A stretch of 64,000 bases of DNA from Thermodesulfatator indicus DSM 15286 (lineage in GTDB: Bacteria > Desulfobacterota > Thermodesulfobacteria > Thermodesulfobacteriales > Thermodesulfatatoraceae). Below the pieces are notes generated by a model, which saw nothing but the letters and a program-made list of their open reading frames with translations, was not told the origin of the DNA and searched no databases. This document shows, one piece after another, positions 26,858 to 36,157 of this stretch. The position numbers and the translations under genes were made by a program. The DNA is taken from contig NC_015681.1 of NCBI RefSeq assembly GCF_000217795.1, positions 1,727,244 to 1,791,243 on the forward strand, given 5' to 3'. Positions within the stretch are counted from its first letter, which is position 1, and every line of letters begins with the position of its first letter.

Positions 26858-26932
26858 TGGTGGGCGGTGCTGGATTCGAACCAGCGACTTCCACCGTGTG
26901 AGGATGACGCTCTACCACTGAGCTAACCGCCC
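26858..26932 (-). tRNA. tRNA-Val, anticodon CAC
   Basis: 75 bases form a full cloverleaf. The acceptor GGGCGGT pairs with ACCGCCC. The D arm is GCTC/GAGC. The anticodon stem TCATC/GGTGG has two G-U pairs with loop CTCACAC, so the anticodon is CAC. The T arm is GCTGG-TTCGAAT-CCAGC. The terminal CCA is encoded. Confidence 0.95.
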
Positions 26933-26993
26933 ACCTTCGTTCAAATATAAATTAGTTAAACATATTTGCAAGAGCCGAGAAAATCTATAACCC

Positions 26994-27605
26994 CTATTCA
27001 ATTTCTTCAAGAAAAGAAGAAAGTTTGGCCTTGACTTCAGCCAGGGCTTTGCCCCGGTGGCTTAGCTTGTTTTTTTCGTCAAGGGGAAGTTCAGCTGCGG
27101 TTTTGCCAAGCTCTGGTACTAAAAATATAGGGTCATAACCAAAGCCTTTATCTCCCCGGGGTTCAAGGGAAATTAAGCCTTCCCAAATGCCTTCAGCGGA
27201 AAACCACTTGCCGCTAGGGTGATACACCACCATTACGCATTTAAACCTGGCCGTGCGTTTTTCTGGGGGCACACCTTCAAGCTCTTTGAGTAGTTTTTCT
27301 ATGTTTTTCCGGTCATCGCCGTGGACACCTGCGTATCTGGCGGAGTAAACCCCTGGTGCGCCGCCTAACGCATCTACTTCAATACCAGAGTCGTCAGCCA
27401 GAGCCATCTGGCCAGTGGCCTCGGCTATCTCTTTGGCTTTTTTAAAAGCATTTTCAAAAAAAGTTTTCCCCGTTTCCTCCACCTCTGGAACTTCAGGAAA
27501 CTCATCTAGACCTTTGACCTCAACCGGCAGGCCTTCAAGAGAAGCTTTAATTTCTCTCACTTTTCCGGGGTTTCTTGTGGCGAGGACAAGTATTTTTTTA
27601 GGCAT
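26994..27605 (-). CDS. rdgB: RdgB/HAM1 (d)ITP/XTP pyrophosphatase
   Basis: It removes non-canonical purine nucleoside triphosphates. [13 protein letters not shown] is the phosphate-binding start, [24 protein letters not shown] the catalytic/base-recognition region, and GFGYDPIF the conserved C-terminal motif. ATG at 27605 follows AGGTG by seven bases and overlaps rph; the longer frame lacks support. The RNase PH-RdgB pairing is a common conserved operon. Confidence 0.95.
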   Translation of the reverse strand: MPKKILVLATRNPGKVREIKASLEGLPVEVKGLDEFPEVPEVEETGKTFFENAFKKAKEIAEATGQMALADDSGIEVDALGGAPGVYSARYAGVHGDDRKNIEKLLKELEGVPPEKRTARFKCVMVVYHPSGKWFSAEGIWEGLISLEPRGDKGFGYDPIFLVPELGKTAAELPLDEKNKLSHRGKALAEVKAKLSSFLEEIE

Positions 27606-28314
27606 TTTCAAGCACCTTTTGTTGGATTTGGGCAAGTTCATTTATGCCCTTTAAGGCCAGGTCTTTCATTTTTTCAAAGGTTTCCCAGGAGAAGGGTTCT
27701 TTTTCCGCGGTGGTCTGGATTTCTACGATGTGGCCTTCAGCCGTCATAACGAAGTTAGCGTCTATTTCGGCCAGCGAGTCTTCTTCGTAGTTTAAGTCAA
27801 GAAGTACTTCACCGGTCACTTGCCCACAGCTTATGGCTGCCAGCTGATGTTTCATCGGGTCCTGGGTCAAAACTTCTTCTTTTAAGAGCTTTTTGAAGGC
27901 AAGTGCCAGGGCCACCCAGGCTCCGGTAATGGAAGCGGTCCGCGTGCCGCCATCGGCCTGCATGACGTCGCAATCAACCCAGAAAGTCCTTTCGCCAAGA
28001 AGGGTGAGGTCAACCACGGCCCGGAGGGAGCGGCCGATGAGGCGCTGAATTTCGTAGGAGCGACCTTTTTTGCCTGTAGCACTTTCGCGCGGAGTGCGCT
28101 GGTGCGTTGAGCGAGGAAGCATGGCGTATTCTGCCGTTATCCAGCCCATACCGGTGTCTTTTAAAAACGGAGGCACTTTTTCTTCCACCGAGACGCTGCA
28201 AATAACTTTGGTTTCACCAAGCTCCATGAGCACCGAGCCTTCGGCGTACTTTAAGTAATGAGGTGTTATTTTTACCGGCCTTATTTCGTCAGGTCTTCGT
28301 CCGTCCTTGCGCAT
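27598..28314 (-). CDS. rph: ribonuclease PH
   Basis: This phosphorolytic 3'-5' exonuclease trims tRNA 3' ends. [15 protein letters not shown] begins the protein. [13 protein letters not shown] and [20 protein letters not shown] are core RNase PH segments. [23 protein letters not shown] contains the catalytic acidic residues. 238 residues is standard. It overlaps rdgB by eight bases. Confidence 0.97.
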   Translation of the reverse strand: MRKDGRRPDEIRPVKITPHYLKYAEGSVLMELGETKVICSVSVEEKVPPFLKDTGMGWITAEYAMLPRSTHQRTPRESATGKKGRSYEIQRLIGRSLRAVVDLTLLGERTFWVDCDVMQADGGTRTASITGAWVALALAFKKLLKEEVLTQDPMKHQLAAISCGQVTGEVLLDLNYEEDSLAEIDANFVMTAEGHIVEIQTTAEKEPFSWETFEKMKDLALKGINELAQIQQKVLENA

Positions 28315-28344
28315 AGCTTTAAACCTTTGCCAAATATCTTATTT

Positions 28345-28700
28345 AAGAGACTGCTTCGCCCTGCGGGCTCGCAGTGACAAATGTAGCCAGGGCTCGCAGT
28401 GACAAATGAAGTAAAGACTTGCCGTGACAGGATGGGAAAGGCTCGCTGTGACAAGGAAGAGAAAAAATTCGCAGTGACAACCCAACAATCATGCGAGCCA
28501 CGCCCTTCTGTTTTGTCATTGCGAGCCACGTCCCTCTATCTCGTCATTGCGAGCCACGTCCCTCTATCTCGTCATTGCGAGCCACGAAGTGGCGAAGCAA
28601 TCCCTGTCCCGAGCGCTAGCGAAGGGATCTCTGTCGCCAGGCACCAGCAGCAAATTAATCCCTATTGTAAAGCGCTGGTGGCGCGCGGCGATCTACCTCA
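28345..28700. repeat. REP cluster, including a 28-bp tandem repeat and a second repeat family
   Basis: The 410-base gap 28315-28724 is almost all repeat and holds no gene. It has several half-palindromes of CGCAGTGACA type (28369-28480) and a 28-bp unit repeated 2.6 times (28515-28542, 28543-28570, then 28571-28586). Next comes the segment GCAATCCCTGTCCCGAGCGC (28598) through TCGCCAGGC, which recurs at 50554 and inverted at about 47281-47330. Confidence 0.85.
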
Positions 28701-28724
28701 TATTTTTTTGAATTTTGAAAGATC

Positions 28725-29618
28725 TTATATCTTTTTTTTACCAATACTTTTACGAGAGTCAAATCTTTCGGTGAGGATTAGAGAAAATTCAAGTTCTATG
28801 ACTTTGGCAGGGCAGCCTTTTAGGCAATTCAAGCAACGGATACATTCAACGCTATTTAATTCTTCGGGAATTTTTAGGCCCATGGGGCAAACCTTTTCAC
28901 AAATATCACAGTCAAGGCAGGCCTTCTCGTGCCACTTAAGTTTGAATAAGCCGACCTTGTTGAAAAGGCCGTAAATAAGGCCGAGAGGGCACAAAACCTT
29001 GCAAAAAAAGCGAAAATAGAACACGCAAAGCGTGAGAATGGTTAGTAAGAGGGCTACCTTCCAGTAGAACAGGCTTTTTACCAGGGCGGCCAGCTCGGGC
29101 CTTAAGGCCAGGTTTAAAAGGCCGGCTTCAAAGGTGCCTGCCGGGCAGATCAGACGGCAAAACCACACTTTGCCGTAGCCAGTTTTACTAACCAAAAGTG
29201 CCGGCAAAAGGATTACAAAAAAGACGAGTAAGAAGTACTTTACGGCGAAAAGTACGCGGGGACAGGCAAATTTTTGGGTTTTGATTTTGTAAAGCAGTTC
29301 CTGGAGGAGGCCAAAAGGGCATATCCAGCCGCATACGATTCTTCCGAGAAAAAGTCCAAAAAGAACGAGGCTTCCGGCTACGTAAGCCAGAGCAGCTACA
29401 GCCTGAGAGCCAAGGAGTCTTAAGCTTGCTAAGGCTTGCTGCAGCGTCCCAAGGGGACAGGCAAAAGAAGCCGCTGGGCAGGAATAACAATTGAGGCCAG
29501 GGAAGCAAATGCCTTTAAATGGCCCACGGTAAAGGGCCTTTTGCCATAAAAAACCGATATTGGCATTGGCTAAAAGGGCAAAAAACAGCTGAATGAACTT
29601 GCGTTTGGGAAGTTTCAT
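28725..29618 (-). CDS. polytopic membrane 4Fe-4S protein (NapH/CcoG-like)
   Basis: The 297 residues have about five or six membrane helices carrying Cys-Pro motifs (CYSCPAASFACPLGTLQQA, GWICPFGLLQ, RLICPAGTFE, VLCPLGLIY). Two 4Fe-4S ferredoxin motifs sit near the C-terminus: CLDCDICEKVCP and CIRCLNCLKGCP. This is the layout of electron-transfer proteins related to NapH, NosR and CcoG. The partner oxidoreductase is not visible. Its ATG overlaps the stop of a 43-residue CXXC protein (ATGA), so the two are translationally coupled. Confidence 0.88.
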   Translation of the reverse strand: MKLPKRKFIQLFFALLANANIGFLWQKALYRGPFKGICFPGLNCYSCPAASFACPLGTLQQALASLRLLGSQAVAALAYVAGSLVLFGLFLGRIVCGWICPFGLLQELLYKIKTQKFACPRVLFAVKYFLLVFFVILLPALLVSKTGYGKVWFCRLICPAGTFEAGLLNLALRPELAALVKSLFYWKVALLLTILTLCVFYFRFFCKVLCPLGLIYGLFNKVGLFKLKWHEKACLDCDICEKVCPMGLKIPEELNSVECIRCLNCLKGCPAKVIELEFSLILTERFDSRKSIGKKKI

Positions 29619-29746
29619 TCAAGCCCCATGCAGGAAAGGCAAAGAGAGACCGCTCTTGACCACACAAAGCCAAAACCACCAGTGAGGAGGCCGTAAGCCA
29701 AAAGGCCCCCTCCTACCAATAAGAGAAACTTAGGTAAATGCTTCAT
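29615..29746 (-). CDS. 43-residue CXXC membrane microprotein (CD1871A-like)
   Basis: This is a short gene easily missed. After a basic start (MKHLPKF) comes one glycine-rich hydrophobic helix (about 7-29), then VWSRAVSLCLSCMGLE with CXXC at the C-terminus. This matches, from memory, the small CD1871A family of CXXC-motif proteins. It overlaps the gene upstream by 17 bases and the Fe-S membrane gene downstream by four (ATGA), and has no ribosome site of its own. A role in assembling or docking to the neighbouring Fe-S protein is inference. Confidence 0.72.
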   Translation of the reverse strand: MKHLPKFLLLVGGGLLAYGLLTGGFGFVWSRAVSLCLSCMGLE

Positions 29747-30041
29747 TTAGATGTTTTTTAACGTGTTCTACCTTATCGCCAAGATGGACTTCTTTGTCCC
29801 GACGGTCGTCTATCTTAATAGCTGTATAGACCCTTTTGGCTCCAGCCTTGAATGGAATTTCGTGCACTTCACGGGCTATTTTTAAAAGTTCTTCTACATC
29901 GCCTTCAATGATGGTGCCCATGTCAGTGAGTTTATGAGGAATGTTTTTTTCTGAAAGATACTTTTCAATATCAGCCACGTAGCGGCCAAGGCTTGTTGAG
30001 CCTGTTCCGAGAGGTATTACGCTAATTTCCATGATAGCCAT
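29730..30041 (-). CDS. MTH1187-family thiamine-binding protein (UPF0045/YkoF-like)
   Basis: This 103-residue ferredoxin-fold protein is of the family known from MTH1187. ISVIPLGTGSTSLGRYVADIEKYL, then KLTDMGTIIEGDVEELL and RVYTAIKIDDRRDKE, are its signatures. Members bind thiamine; the cellular role is unresolved. AAGGAGG precedes the ATG. It leads the operon with the CXXC microprotein and the Fe-S membrane protein. Confidence 0.9.
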   Translation of the reverse strand: MAIMEISVIPLGTGSTSLGRYVADIEKYLSEKNIPHKLTDMGTIIEGDVEELLKIAREVHEIPFKAGAKRVYTAIKIDDRRDKEVHLGDKVEHVKKHLNEAFT

Positions 30042-30114
30042 GGCTACCTCCTTTCATTACAATAGGCCATTTATTATACTCCATACATGTTTTTGTCTCT
30101 ATAAGAAGCCGAAC

Positions 30115-30560
30115 GTCCCCTCACGGCGAGGCCTCGGCCACCATCCTGTCACCGCGAGGTCTTGTTAGAGGCCGAAGCAGTCTCATACGCCCGCTGTCAG
30201 CCATTTGTCCTTATCCTTTTGCCCTTATCTATCAGCTCTTAGCCAGCTTGTCACTGCGAGGAGCCCCCCATTGTCACTGCGAGCGAAGCGAAGCAGTCTC
30301 TGAGATTACTTCGTCGGCCCTTTGGGCCCATTCGTAATGACCCGGTTGGGCCACTTCGTCGGCTCTGCGGGGCCCCTCGTGAGTATAAGTGAGAAGTGAA
30401 AAGTGAGAGCCTTCTACCATCAGCCATCTGCCATACCGTCACTGCGAGGAGCCGGAGGCGCCGCAGCAGTCCCTAACATATTACCAATTGCCATAAGCCA
30501 TCGGCCATCCACCATGTAGTCACTGCGAGCCCGTAAGGGCGAAGCAGTCTCTTAAATAAA
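30115..30560. repeat. REP cluster with a 130-bp composite copy
   Basis: The 539-base gap 30042-30580 is nearly filled by REP units and has no gene. Segment 30273-30402 (GTCACTGCGAGCGAAGCG through AGTGAGAAGTGAAAA) is almost identical to 47365-47494. Degenerate AGCCAT-type micro-repeats fill 30203-30240, 30408-30436 and 30481-30517. Single REP units stand at about 30118, 30250, 30440 and 30520. Confidence 0.88.
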
Positions 30561-30580
30561 GCTTTTGTAAAGGTCTCAAC

Positions 30581-31216
30581 TCAATCTAAATAAAGTTTAT
30601 GTAAAGCAATGAATTCTCTTACAGATTCAGGCACTAAAAATTGAATGGACTTTCGGGTTTTAACAGCTTCTCGTATCATGGTGGAAGAGATATCAAGACG
30701 TGTTACCGGAAGGAATCTCAGGCTTTTCCCTTTAGGCAGGTGAAAAATCCCTTCCTTTTCTTGGGCTTGAGGGAAAATTTTTCTAGTTTTTTCAAAAAAT
30801 TCTTTTTGCCCACCAGGCCCTCTATTTATTACCACCACATGGGCGAGTTCTGGAATACGCTGATATTGATACCATATGTCGAACTCAAGATAGGCATCAA
30901 GCCCTAAAATAAAAAAGAATTCATATTTAGAGACGGTCTTAAGTTCTTCAAGAGTCAATACCGAATACGAAGGACCTTGGCGCCGGCCTTCAATGTCTGA
31001 AACTTCGAAGTAAGGGGTATCTTTTATGGCCAGTTTGGTCATTTCGTAGCGCAGAGAAAAGGGGCTTAAAGGCCTTCTTTTTTTGTGAGGAGGGGTTCCT
31101 GCGGGGATAAAAACGAGTTTGCTCAAAGCGAGCTTTTCATAAACCTCAAGCCCGGCGCGCAAATGCCCTAGATGAATAGGGTCAAAAGTCCCTCCAAGAA
31201 GACCAACTCTTTCCAT
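30581..31216 (-). CDS. nadD: nicotinate mononucleotide adenylyltransferase
   Basis: It adenylates nicotinate mononucleotide to deamido-NAD. GLLGGTFDPIHLGHLRAG is the nucleotidyltransferase HxGH region, FILGLDAYLEF the mid motif, and DISSTMIREAVKTR the ISSTxIR motif. 211 residues is normal. Its ATG overlaps the proA stop (TAATG). Confidence 0.96.
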   Translation of the reverse strand: MERVGLLGGTFDPIHLGHLRAGLEVYEKLALSKLVFIPAGTPPHKKRRPLSPFSLRYEMTKLAIKDTPYFEVSDIEGRRQGPSYSVLTLEELKTVSKYEFFFILGLDAYLEFDIWYQYQRIPELAHVVVINRGPGGQKEFFEKTRKIFPQAQEKEGIFHLPKGKSLRFLPVTRLDISSTMIREAVKTRKSIQFLVPESVREFIALHKLYLD

Positions 31217-32472
31217 TACTCTCTGATTTGCCCTTCACCGAAAACAATAAATTTGAGGGTGGTAAGCTCTTCCAGGGCCATAGGGCCGTAAGCGTGAATT
31301 TTGGTGGTGGAAATACCTATCTCTGCTCCCAACCCCAGCTGGCCACCGTCGTTAAAACGGGTAGAAGCATTCACCATTACCACCGAGGCATCTACCTCCC
31401 GTAAGAAGCGTAAACCACGATGATAATCTTCAGTAACTATGCTTTCTGTATGATTTGAACCGTAACGGGCAATGTGGGCCAAGGCGTCGTCAAAGGTGTC
31501 AACTATTTTTACAGCAAGGACAAGGTCAAGGAACTCCTCTCCCCAGTCTTCTGGGGTAGCCTCTTTTACCCAGGGAACGATTTCTTTAGTTTTAGGGCAT
31601 CCCCTTATTTCTACCCCTGCTGCTCGGAATTCTTCACACATGTCAGGTAAAAATGCTTTGGCTACGGCCTTATGTACCAGCATGGTTTCCATGGCGTTAC
31701 AAACCCCAGGCCGCTGGACTTTGGCGTTAAAGCAAATACGGCGAGCCATTTCAAGATTAGCGAAACGGTCCACATACACATGACAAACACCCTTATAGTG
31801 TTTGAGTACAGGGATTCGTGAGTTTTCACTAACAAAGCGAATTAAACCTTCACCACCGCGAGGGATAATAAGGTCAACGTATTCTTCTAACTTCAATAAT
31901 TCGTTAACTGCGGCCCGGTCAGTTATGGGAATAACCTGGACACTTGCTTCTGGAGCTCCCGCCGCTTTGAGGGCATCCTGAAAAAGCCGAGCCAGAGCCA
32001 GATTGGAATAAATGGCCTCAGACCCACCCCTCAATATAACCGCGTTTCCACTCTTAAAACAAAGCCCGGCAGCATCAATGGTAACATTAGGCCGACTTTC
32101 GTAAATCATACCTATTACGCCCAAAGGAATACGCATGCGCCCTACCCAGAGACCATTGGGCCGACGCCACATTTTCACTACCTCGCCAACCGGATCTGGA
32201 AGAGAGGCGACTTCCTCAAGCCCCTGAGCCATGCCTTCAATAACTTTATCTGAAAGGGTCAATCGGTCTATTAACGCCGCTGATAAACCCTTTTCGCGGG
32301 CTGATTCCAAATCTTTGCGATTTTCTTCCTGTAAAAATACGCGCTCTTCGCGAAGGCGAACCGCTACGTCCCTCAATACTTTGTTTTTTATATCAGTAGA
32401 AAGATAGGTTAAAACCCTTGCCGCTTCCTTGGCCTTGCGTCCTACTTCGGTGACAAGCTCTTTTACTTCCAT
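31216..32472 (-). CDS. proA: gamma-glutamyl phosphate reductase
   Basis: This is the second step of proline synthesis. The 418-residue aldehyde-dehydrogenase-fold protein carries the catalytic Cys in [14 protein letters not shown], the [15 protein letters not shown] cofactor region, and [13 protein letters not shown]. The acidic lysine-rich N-terminus matches ProA. proB is not adjacent; proA-nadD is a frequent bacterial pairing. Confidence 0.97.
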   Translation of the reverse strand: MEVKELVTEVGRKAKEAARVLTYLSTDIKNKVLRDVAVRLREERVFLQEENRKDLESAREKGLSAALIDRLTLSDKVIEGMAQGLEEVASLPDPVGEVVKMWRRPNGLWVGRMRIPLGVIGMIYESRPNVTIDAAGLCFKSGNAVILRGGSEAIYSNLALARLFQDALKAAGAPEASVQVIPITDRAAVNELLKLEEYVDLIIPRGGEGLIRFVSENSRIPVLKHYKGVCHVYVDRFANLEMARRICFNAKVQRPGVCNAMETMLVHKAVAKAFLPDMCEEFRAAGVEIRGCPKTKEIVPWVKEATPEDWGEEFLDLVLAVKIVDTFDDALAHIARYGSNHTESIVTEDYHRGLRFLREVDASVVMVNASTRFNDGGQLGLGAEIGISTTKIHAYGPMALEELTTLKFIVFGEGQIRE

Positions 32473-32482
32473 GAGGCCTCCT

Positions 32483-33244
32483 CTATATTTCTTTGGTTAC
32501 ATAATTTTTGAGTTTGCCAACACCGGTAATTTCTATATCAATAACATCGCCTGGAGAAAGAGGGCCAATCCCTGGCGGGGTGCCAGTGGCAATAACGTCT
32601 CCAGGATAAAGGGTCATAATTTGTGAAACAAAACTTACAACTTGTGGTACAGGGAATACCAACTCTTTAAGAGAAGAATCTTGACGTAGTTCTCCGTTTA
32701 AATAAGCACGTACTCTTACCTTTTCTAAATCAAGCTCAGTTTCAACCCAGGGCCCTATGGGAGCAAAGGTGTCAAAACTTTTGGCCCGTGTCCACTGAGC
32801 GTCTTTTTGTTGGAGGTCTCTAGCGGTTACGTCGTTAAAACAGGTAAAACCAAGTATTACCTTCATGGCCTCTTCGGGTGATATTCGTCTGGCCTTCTTG
32901 CCAATCACCACTGCCAGCTCTGCCTCGTAGTCCACCCTTTTACTTTCAGGGGGAAGGAGAATGTTTTCCTCAGGGCCGATCACCGCAGAAGGAGGTTTCA
33001 TAAAAATGAGTGGCTCTTCAGGTAAAGGAAGATTGAGTTCTCGGGCATGATCACGATAATTAAGCCCTAAGGCAATAATTTTGCTTGGCGTGACTGGAGG
33101 AAGAATTTTAACCTCTAAAAGGGATATTCCCTTACCGTTAACTTTTGGTTCATCGAAAATAGAACCTACCAGAGGATAGACTTTATCTTCAGAAAAGAGT
33201 ACGGATAAAACTTTTCTCTGATATAAAACCCTCCCTAAACGCAT
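32483..33244 (-). CDS. fumarylacetoacetate hydrolase family protein
   Basis: The 253 residues have the FAH fold and metal-site signatures: [12 protein letters not shown], then [33 protein letters not shown] and [15 protein letters not shown], then [11 protein letters not shown]. Members include oxaloacetate decarboxylases/tautomerases, acylpyruvases and hydratases, so the substrate is undetermined. A 10-base gap to proA suggests one transcript. Confidence 0.9.
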   Translation of the reverse strand: MRLGRVLYQRKVLSVLFSEDKVYPLVGSIFDEPKVNGKGISLLEVKILPPVTPSKIIALGLNYRDHARELNLPLPEEPLIFMKPPSAVIGPEENILLPPESKRVDYEAELAVVIGKKARRISPEEAMKVILGFTCFNDVTARDLQQKDAQWTRAKSFDTFAPIGPWVETELDLEKVRVRAYLNGELRQDSSLKELVFPVPQVVSFVSQIMTLYPGDVIATGTPPGIGPLSPGDVIDIEITGVGKLKNYVTKEI

Positions 33245-33269
33245 GCTTCCTATTTAGCATAAGCTTGTC

Positions 33270-34577
33270 TTAACGGCCAGTTTTTTTAGGCCTTAAAGGA
33301 CGCCGTGGCCGTTTAAGTTTTTGGGAAGTCGGCTTTTTGGACAAAGGTTTATACTTCTTGGCAATCTTTTCTCTGGCGATTACAGGAGAAAGGAACCATT
33401 CTTCTTCAGGCTCTGGCCAGGAAACAGGAATTTTAAAACCCAGTTCTTTTTCAATAAATTCCAGAAAAAAGGCCCCTTCTTCATCACAAAAGGAAATAAT
33501 AGTCCCACCTTCTTTAACTTTTAAGGCACGCTGGCGAAATTCTTCGGCCGTTTCAGGAAGATCAAAGTTTATTAGAAGAGGGACCCCATCTTGTTGGATA
33601 AACCGGCAACCAGCATCAGTGGCTATCAAGATGTCGGCCTCTTTTCCGGCAAACTGTTTAAGAAATCGCAAACGATATTCTGGCCCCAGGTCAGGTTTAA
33701 GGAAAACAGCTTTGGCCCCTAGTTTTTTGAGTTCATCACAGAGTTTTTGTGCTTCTAACTTGTTGTTCACAAAAATAATGGTCTTAGGCCAATGATGTTT
33801 ATCAAGAACACCTAAAAGAAGCATAAATTTTTCTTCAGAAGATACGTGGAAAAGAGAAAGATTAAGATTGGAAAAGTCCACTCGTCCAATTTCTATATAT
33901 ATTTCATCAGGTTCTTTAAGAAATTTATAGGCGAGTTCCAGGGCCTCATAACGAATATTTTCCATAAAAGCAAGCCCTTGACGTTCACCAGGTAGAGGAA
34001 GATTAGAAAGAACAGATTCTAGAAGAGTACGGTTTTCAAGGGCCATTTGGTCAAATTCGTCAAGAACCAAAATTTTTAGATTCTGAGGGTGAATAATTTT
34101 CCATTTGAGAAGACGGCTAAGCCAGTAAGGAGTGGTGAATATCAAATTTGGCCCGCGTTCAACAGCTTTTAGTTGTTCCTCTGGGATTTTTTCTTTAGCG
34201 GCAAAGGCTGTAAGACTGAAAGAAAAAGGCTTAGCTAGCTCCCTAGTAAGAGACAAAAGCTCAATAGCCCTTTCAGGATTAGTCACCAGGACAATGGCTT
34301 CGTTCTTTTGGGGTGGCTTGCGCAAAAATCTATCTAAAATGGTGACAATATAAGCTAAGGCTTTACCACTTCCACGTCTGGCTTTAACAATGACATCATG
34401 CCCTCTAAGGGCTTGAGGTAAGAAAAGATCTTGGATAATGGTGGTTTTTGTAAAGCCTTTCTCTTCAAGAATGCCTAAAAGATCAGGATGCAGAGGAAAA
34501 GCCCGAAAAGGGCGACCATGTAAAGGCACGGTGAGAGGCCGAATTTCTTTTTGAATATCAGCTGCCACTTCTGCCAT
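33270..34577 (-). CDS. degenerate DEAD-box helicase-like protein
   Basis: The 435 residues span both RecA-like domains, but several catalytic motifs have decayed. The Q motif region (GFTKTTIIQ) is kept. Walker A is ARRGSGKA instead of AQTGSGKT, motif II is DEFD, and motif III SAT is replaced by FMEN. The motif V region is ATDAGCRFIQQDG, and the HRxGRxxR of motif VI reads RQRALKVKEGG. A basic tail (about 405-435, KKYKPLSKKPTSQKLKR) could bind RNA. ATG at 34577 follows GAGGAG by seven bases; a longer frame to 34637 has a poorer site. An RNA-binding scaffold without helicase activity is likely. Confidence 0.82.
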   Translation of the reverse strand: MAEVAADIQKEIRPLTVPLHGRPFRAFPLHPDLLGILEEKGFTKTTIIQDLFLPQALRGHDVIVKARRGSGKALAYIVTILDRFLRKPPQKNEAIVLVTNPERAIELLSLTRELAKPFSFSLTAFAAKEKIPEEQLKAVERGPNLIFTTPYWLSRLLKWKIIHPQNLKILVLDEFDQMALENRTLLESVLSNLPLPGERQGLAFMENIRYEALELAYKFLKEPDEIYIEIGRVDFSNLNLSLFHVSSEEKFMLLLGVLDKHHWPKTIIFVNNKLEAQKLCDELKKLGAKAVFLKPDLGPEYRLRFLKQFAGKEADILIATDAGCRFIQQDGVPLLINFDLPETAEEFRQRALKVKEGGTIISFCDEEGAFFLEFIEKELGFKIPVSWPEPEEEWFLSPVIAREKIAKKYKPLSKKPTSQKLKRPRRPLRPKKTGR

Positions 34578-34829
34578 ACCGTTTCTCCTCTGTTTTAAAG
34601 CTTTATCAAAGATGACTTCAAAAGCGATATTAAGCATTTTCTCCCGCTCTTCAAGATTAATGAGTATCTAAAATGGCGAGACTGCCTAACGCCAAATGGT
34701 CTTAGGGGATCGGTCTGTTTAAAAGTATTTCGCAATGTAAGGGTTGATAAAAATTTTTCTTTGAAAAGATTTATGTTTTTTTCTGGGCTTCCGATATAAA
34801 CATAAGCAACCCTTAATAGAGGGATAAAG

Positions 34830-35306
34830 GTGATTATAGAAAAAGGGCAATTTCAAATAACTAACGCAAAAGGTGAGATTATTGAAACGGAATCTCTGGG
34901 ATCTTGTGTGGCCCTTGTGGCCAGAGACCCTGAGGCCAGGGTTTATGGCCTTTGGGTGTTTGTTTTACCGGCAGAGAGGATTCTTCCCAGAAGAGTCCCT
35001 GGGACTACTCCGGAATTTTTTGCCAGCGAAGGTATAGATAAATTTTTAGAAGCTTTAGAAGAGGCAGGAGCTTTGCGGGAAAGGCTTGAATTTTTCGCTG
35101 CAGGAGGGGCCAGGTTTCTTGAAGCGCCAACTATTTTTGACTTGGGAGGGGTAAACTCCTCTATGATTCGCAAATTACTTAAAGACCGAAATTTATCCCT
35201 TAAAGCTGAGCGTTGTGGGCTTCCTTTCCCCTGTCGTGTAAAGATTGATCCCAAAAATGACGAAATTATTTATAAAATTTCAGGAGAAGAGGAAGAAAAG
35301 TGGTAA
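34830..35306 (+). CDS. CheD-like protein lacking the catalytic histidine
   Basis: The 158 residues match the CheD fold: ETESLGSCVALVARDPE holds the conserved Thr and the catalytic Cys (residue 26), and FFAAGGARFLEAPTIFDLGGVNSSMIRKLL matches the GGA/IGxxN region. CheD deamidates glutamines of chemoreceptors with a Cys-His pair. Here the segment normally reading GGMxHxxLP is YGLWVFVLP, so the His is lost. The start is GTG after AGAGGG. It overlaps the HDOD gene by seven bases. No CheC is nearby. It is probably binding rather than enzymatic. Confidence 0.75.
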   Translation: MIIEKGQFQITNAKGEIIETESLGSCVALVARDPEARVYGLWVFVLPAERILPRRVPGTTPEFFASEGIDKFLEALEEAGALRERLEFFAAGGARFLEAPTIFDLGGVNSSMIRKLLKDRNLSLKAERCGLPFPCRVKIDPKNDEIIYKISGEEEEKW

Positions 35307-36157
35307 AGATACTTGAACATATATTTGAAGAGCTCAATACCGTTCCCAATTTTCCTGATACAGCTTTAAAGGCCCTTCAAATGCTTGAAGATGAAGACAT
35401 TAATTTTGAAGATCTGGCCAAAGTTATTAGATACGATGCTTCTATCACGGCCAATTTTTTAAAACTGGTAAATTCAGCTTATATAGGCCTGAGGCGCAAA
35501 GTAGAATCTTTAACCCAGGCCTTTGCCCTCTTGGGTATTAATCAAATTCGTTTTTTCTTAGTAGCCGCCTGTGCCGGGCAATATTTAAAACGCACTTTGC
35601 ACGGCTATAATTTGTCTCCCTACGAGGTCTGGTTGCATTCTTTGGGAAGCGGGGTTTTTGCCGAATTAATAGCCGAAAAAGTCAAGGCCAAGCATCCTGA
35701 CTACATATTCACCGCAGCTCTTTTACACGATATTGGCAAACTGGTATTAGATTTATTCGTTGGTGGTGAGCTTGAAGTAATAAAAGACTTAGTTAAAGAC
35801 GAAGGCCTTACCTTTATGGAGGCCGAGATAATGGTCTTGGGAACCGACCACGCTGTGGTAGGTGCTGAGCTTTTAAGGCGTTGGGGTTTCCCAAAAGAAG
35901 TTATTTTTGCGGTACGTGCCCATCACGATGAGGACTGGATGGTCCAGAATCAGACTGCGGCTGTTGTGGCTCTTTCCAATATGCTTACTAATCTTTTGGG
36001 CATAGGGATGGGTTCAGACGGGCTTTCCTACCGGGTACCTCAGAAATTGCTCAAAGTAGCTGGCATTAAAGACCGCGAACTTTTTTCTCTTATCGCTGAG
36101 GGTTACCAGAGGTTTCAAAATATCAAAAATAATCTTTTGGCTAACTCTGCTCATTAA
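35300..36157 (+). CDS. HDOD domain signalling protein
   Basis: This 285-residue HDOD protein shows NFPDTALKALQMLEDEDINFEDLAKVIRYDASITANFLKLVNSAY, typical of the domain start, then AALLHDIGKL and RAHHDEDW in the HD-like half. HDOD proteins act in signal transduction, often without phosphodiesterase activity. It is translationally coupled to the CheD-like gene, so the two probably work together. It converges with the FlhB-tail gene, overlapping by 17 bases. Confidence 0.9.
   Translation: MVKILEHIFEELNTVPNFPDTALKALQMLEDEDINFEDLAKVIRYDASITANFLKLVNSAYIGLRRKVESLTQAFALLGINQIRFFLVAACAGQYLKRTLHGYNLSPYEVWLHSLGSGVFAELIAEKVKAKHPDYIFTAALLHDIGKLVLDLFVGGELEVIKDLVKDEGLTFMEAEIMVLGTDHAVVGAELLRRWGFPKEVIFAVRAHHDEDWMVQNQTAAVVALSNMLTNLLGIGMGSDGLSYRVPQKLLKVAGIKDRELFSLIAEGYQRFQNIKNNLLANSAH

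Noticed and set aside
28515-28586. Possible CRISPR-like array (28-bp period)
   Set aside because: The repeats are head to tail with no unique spacers; there are no cas genes.
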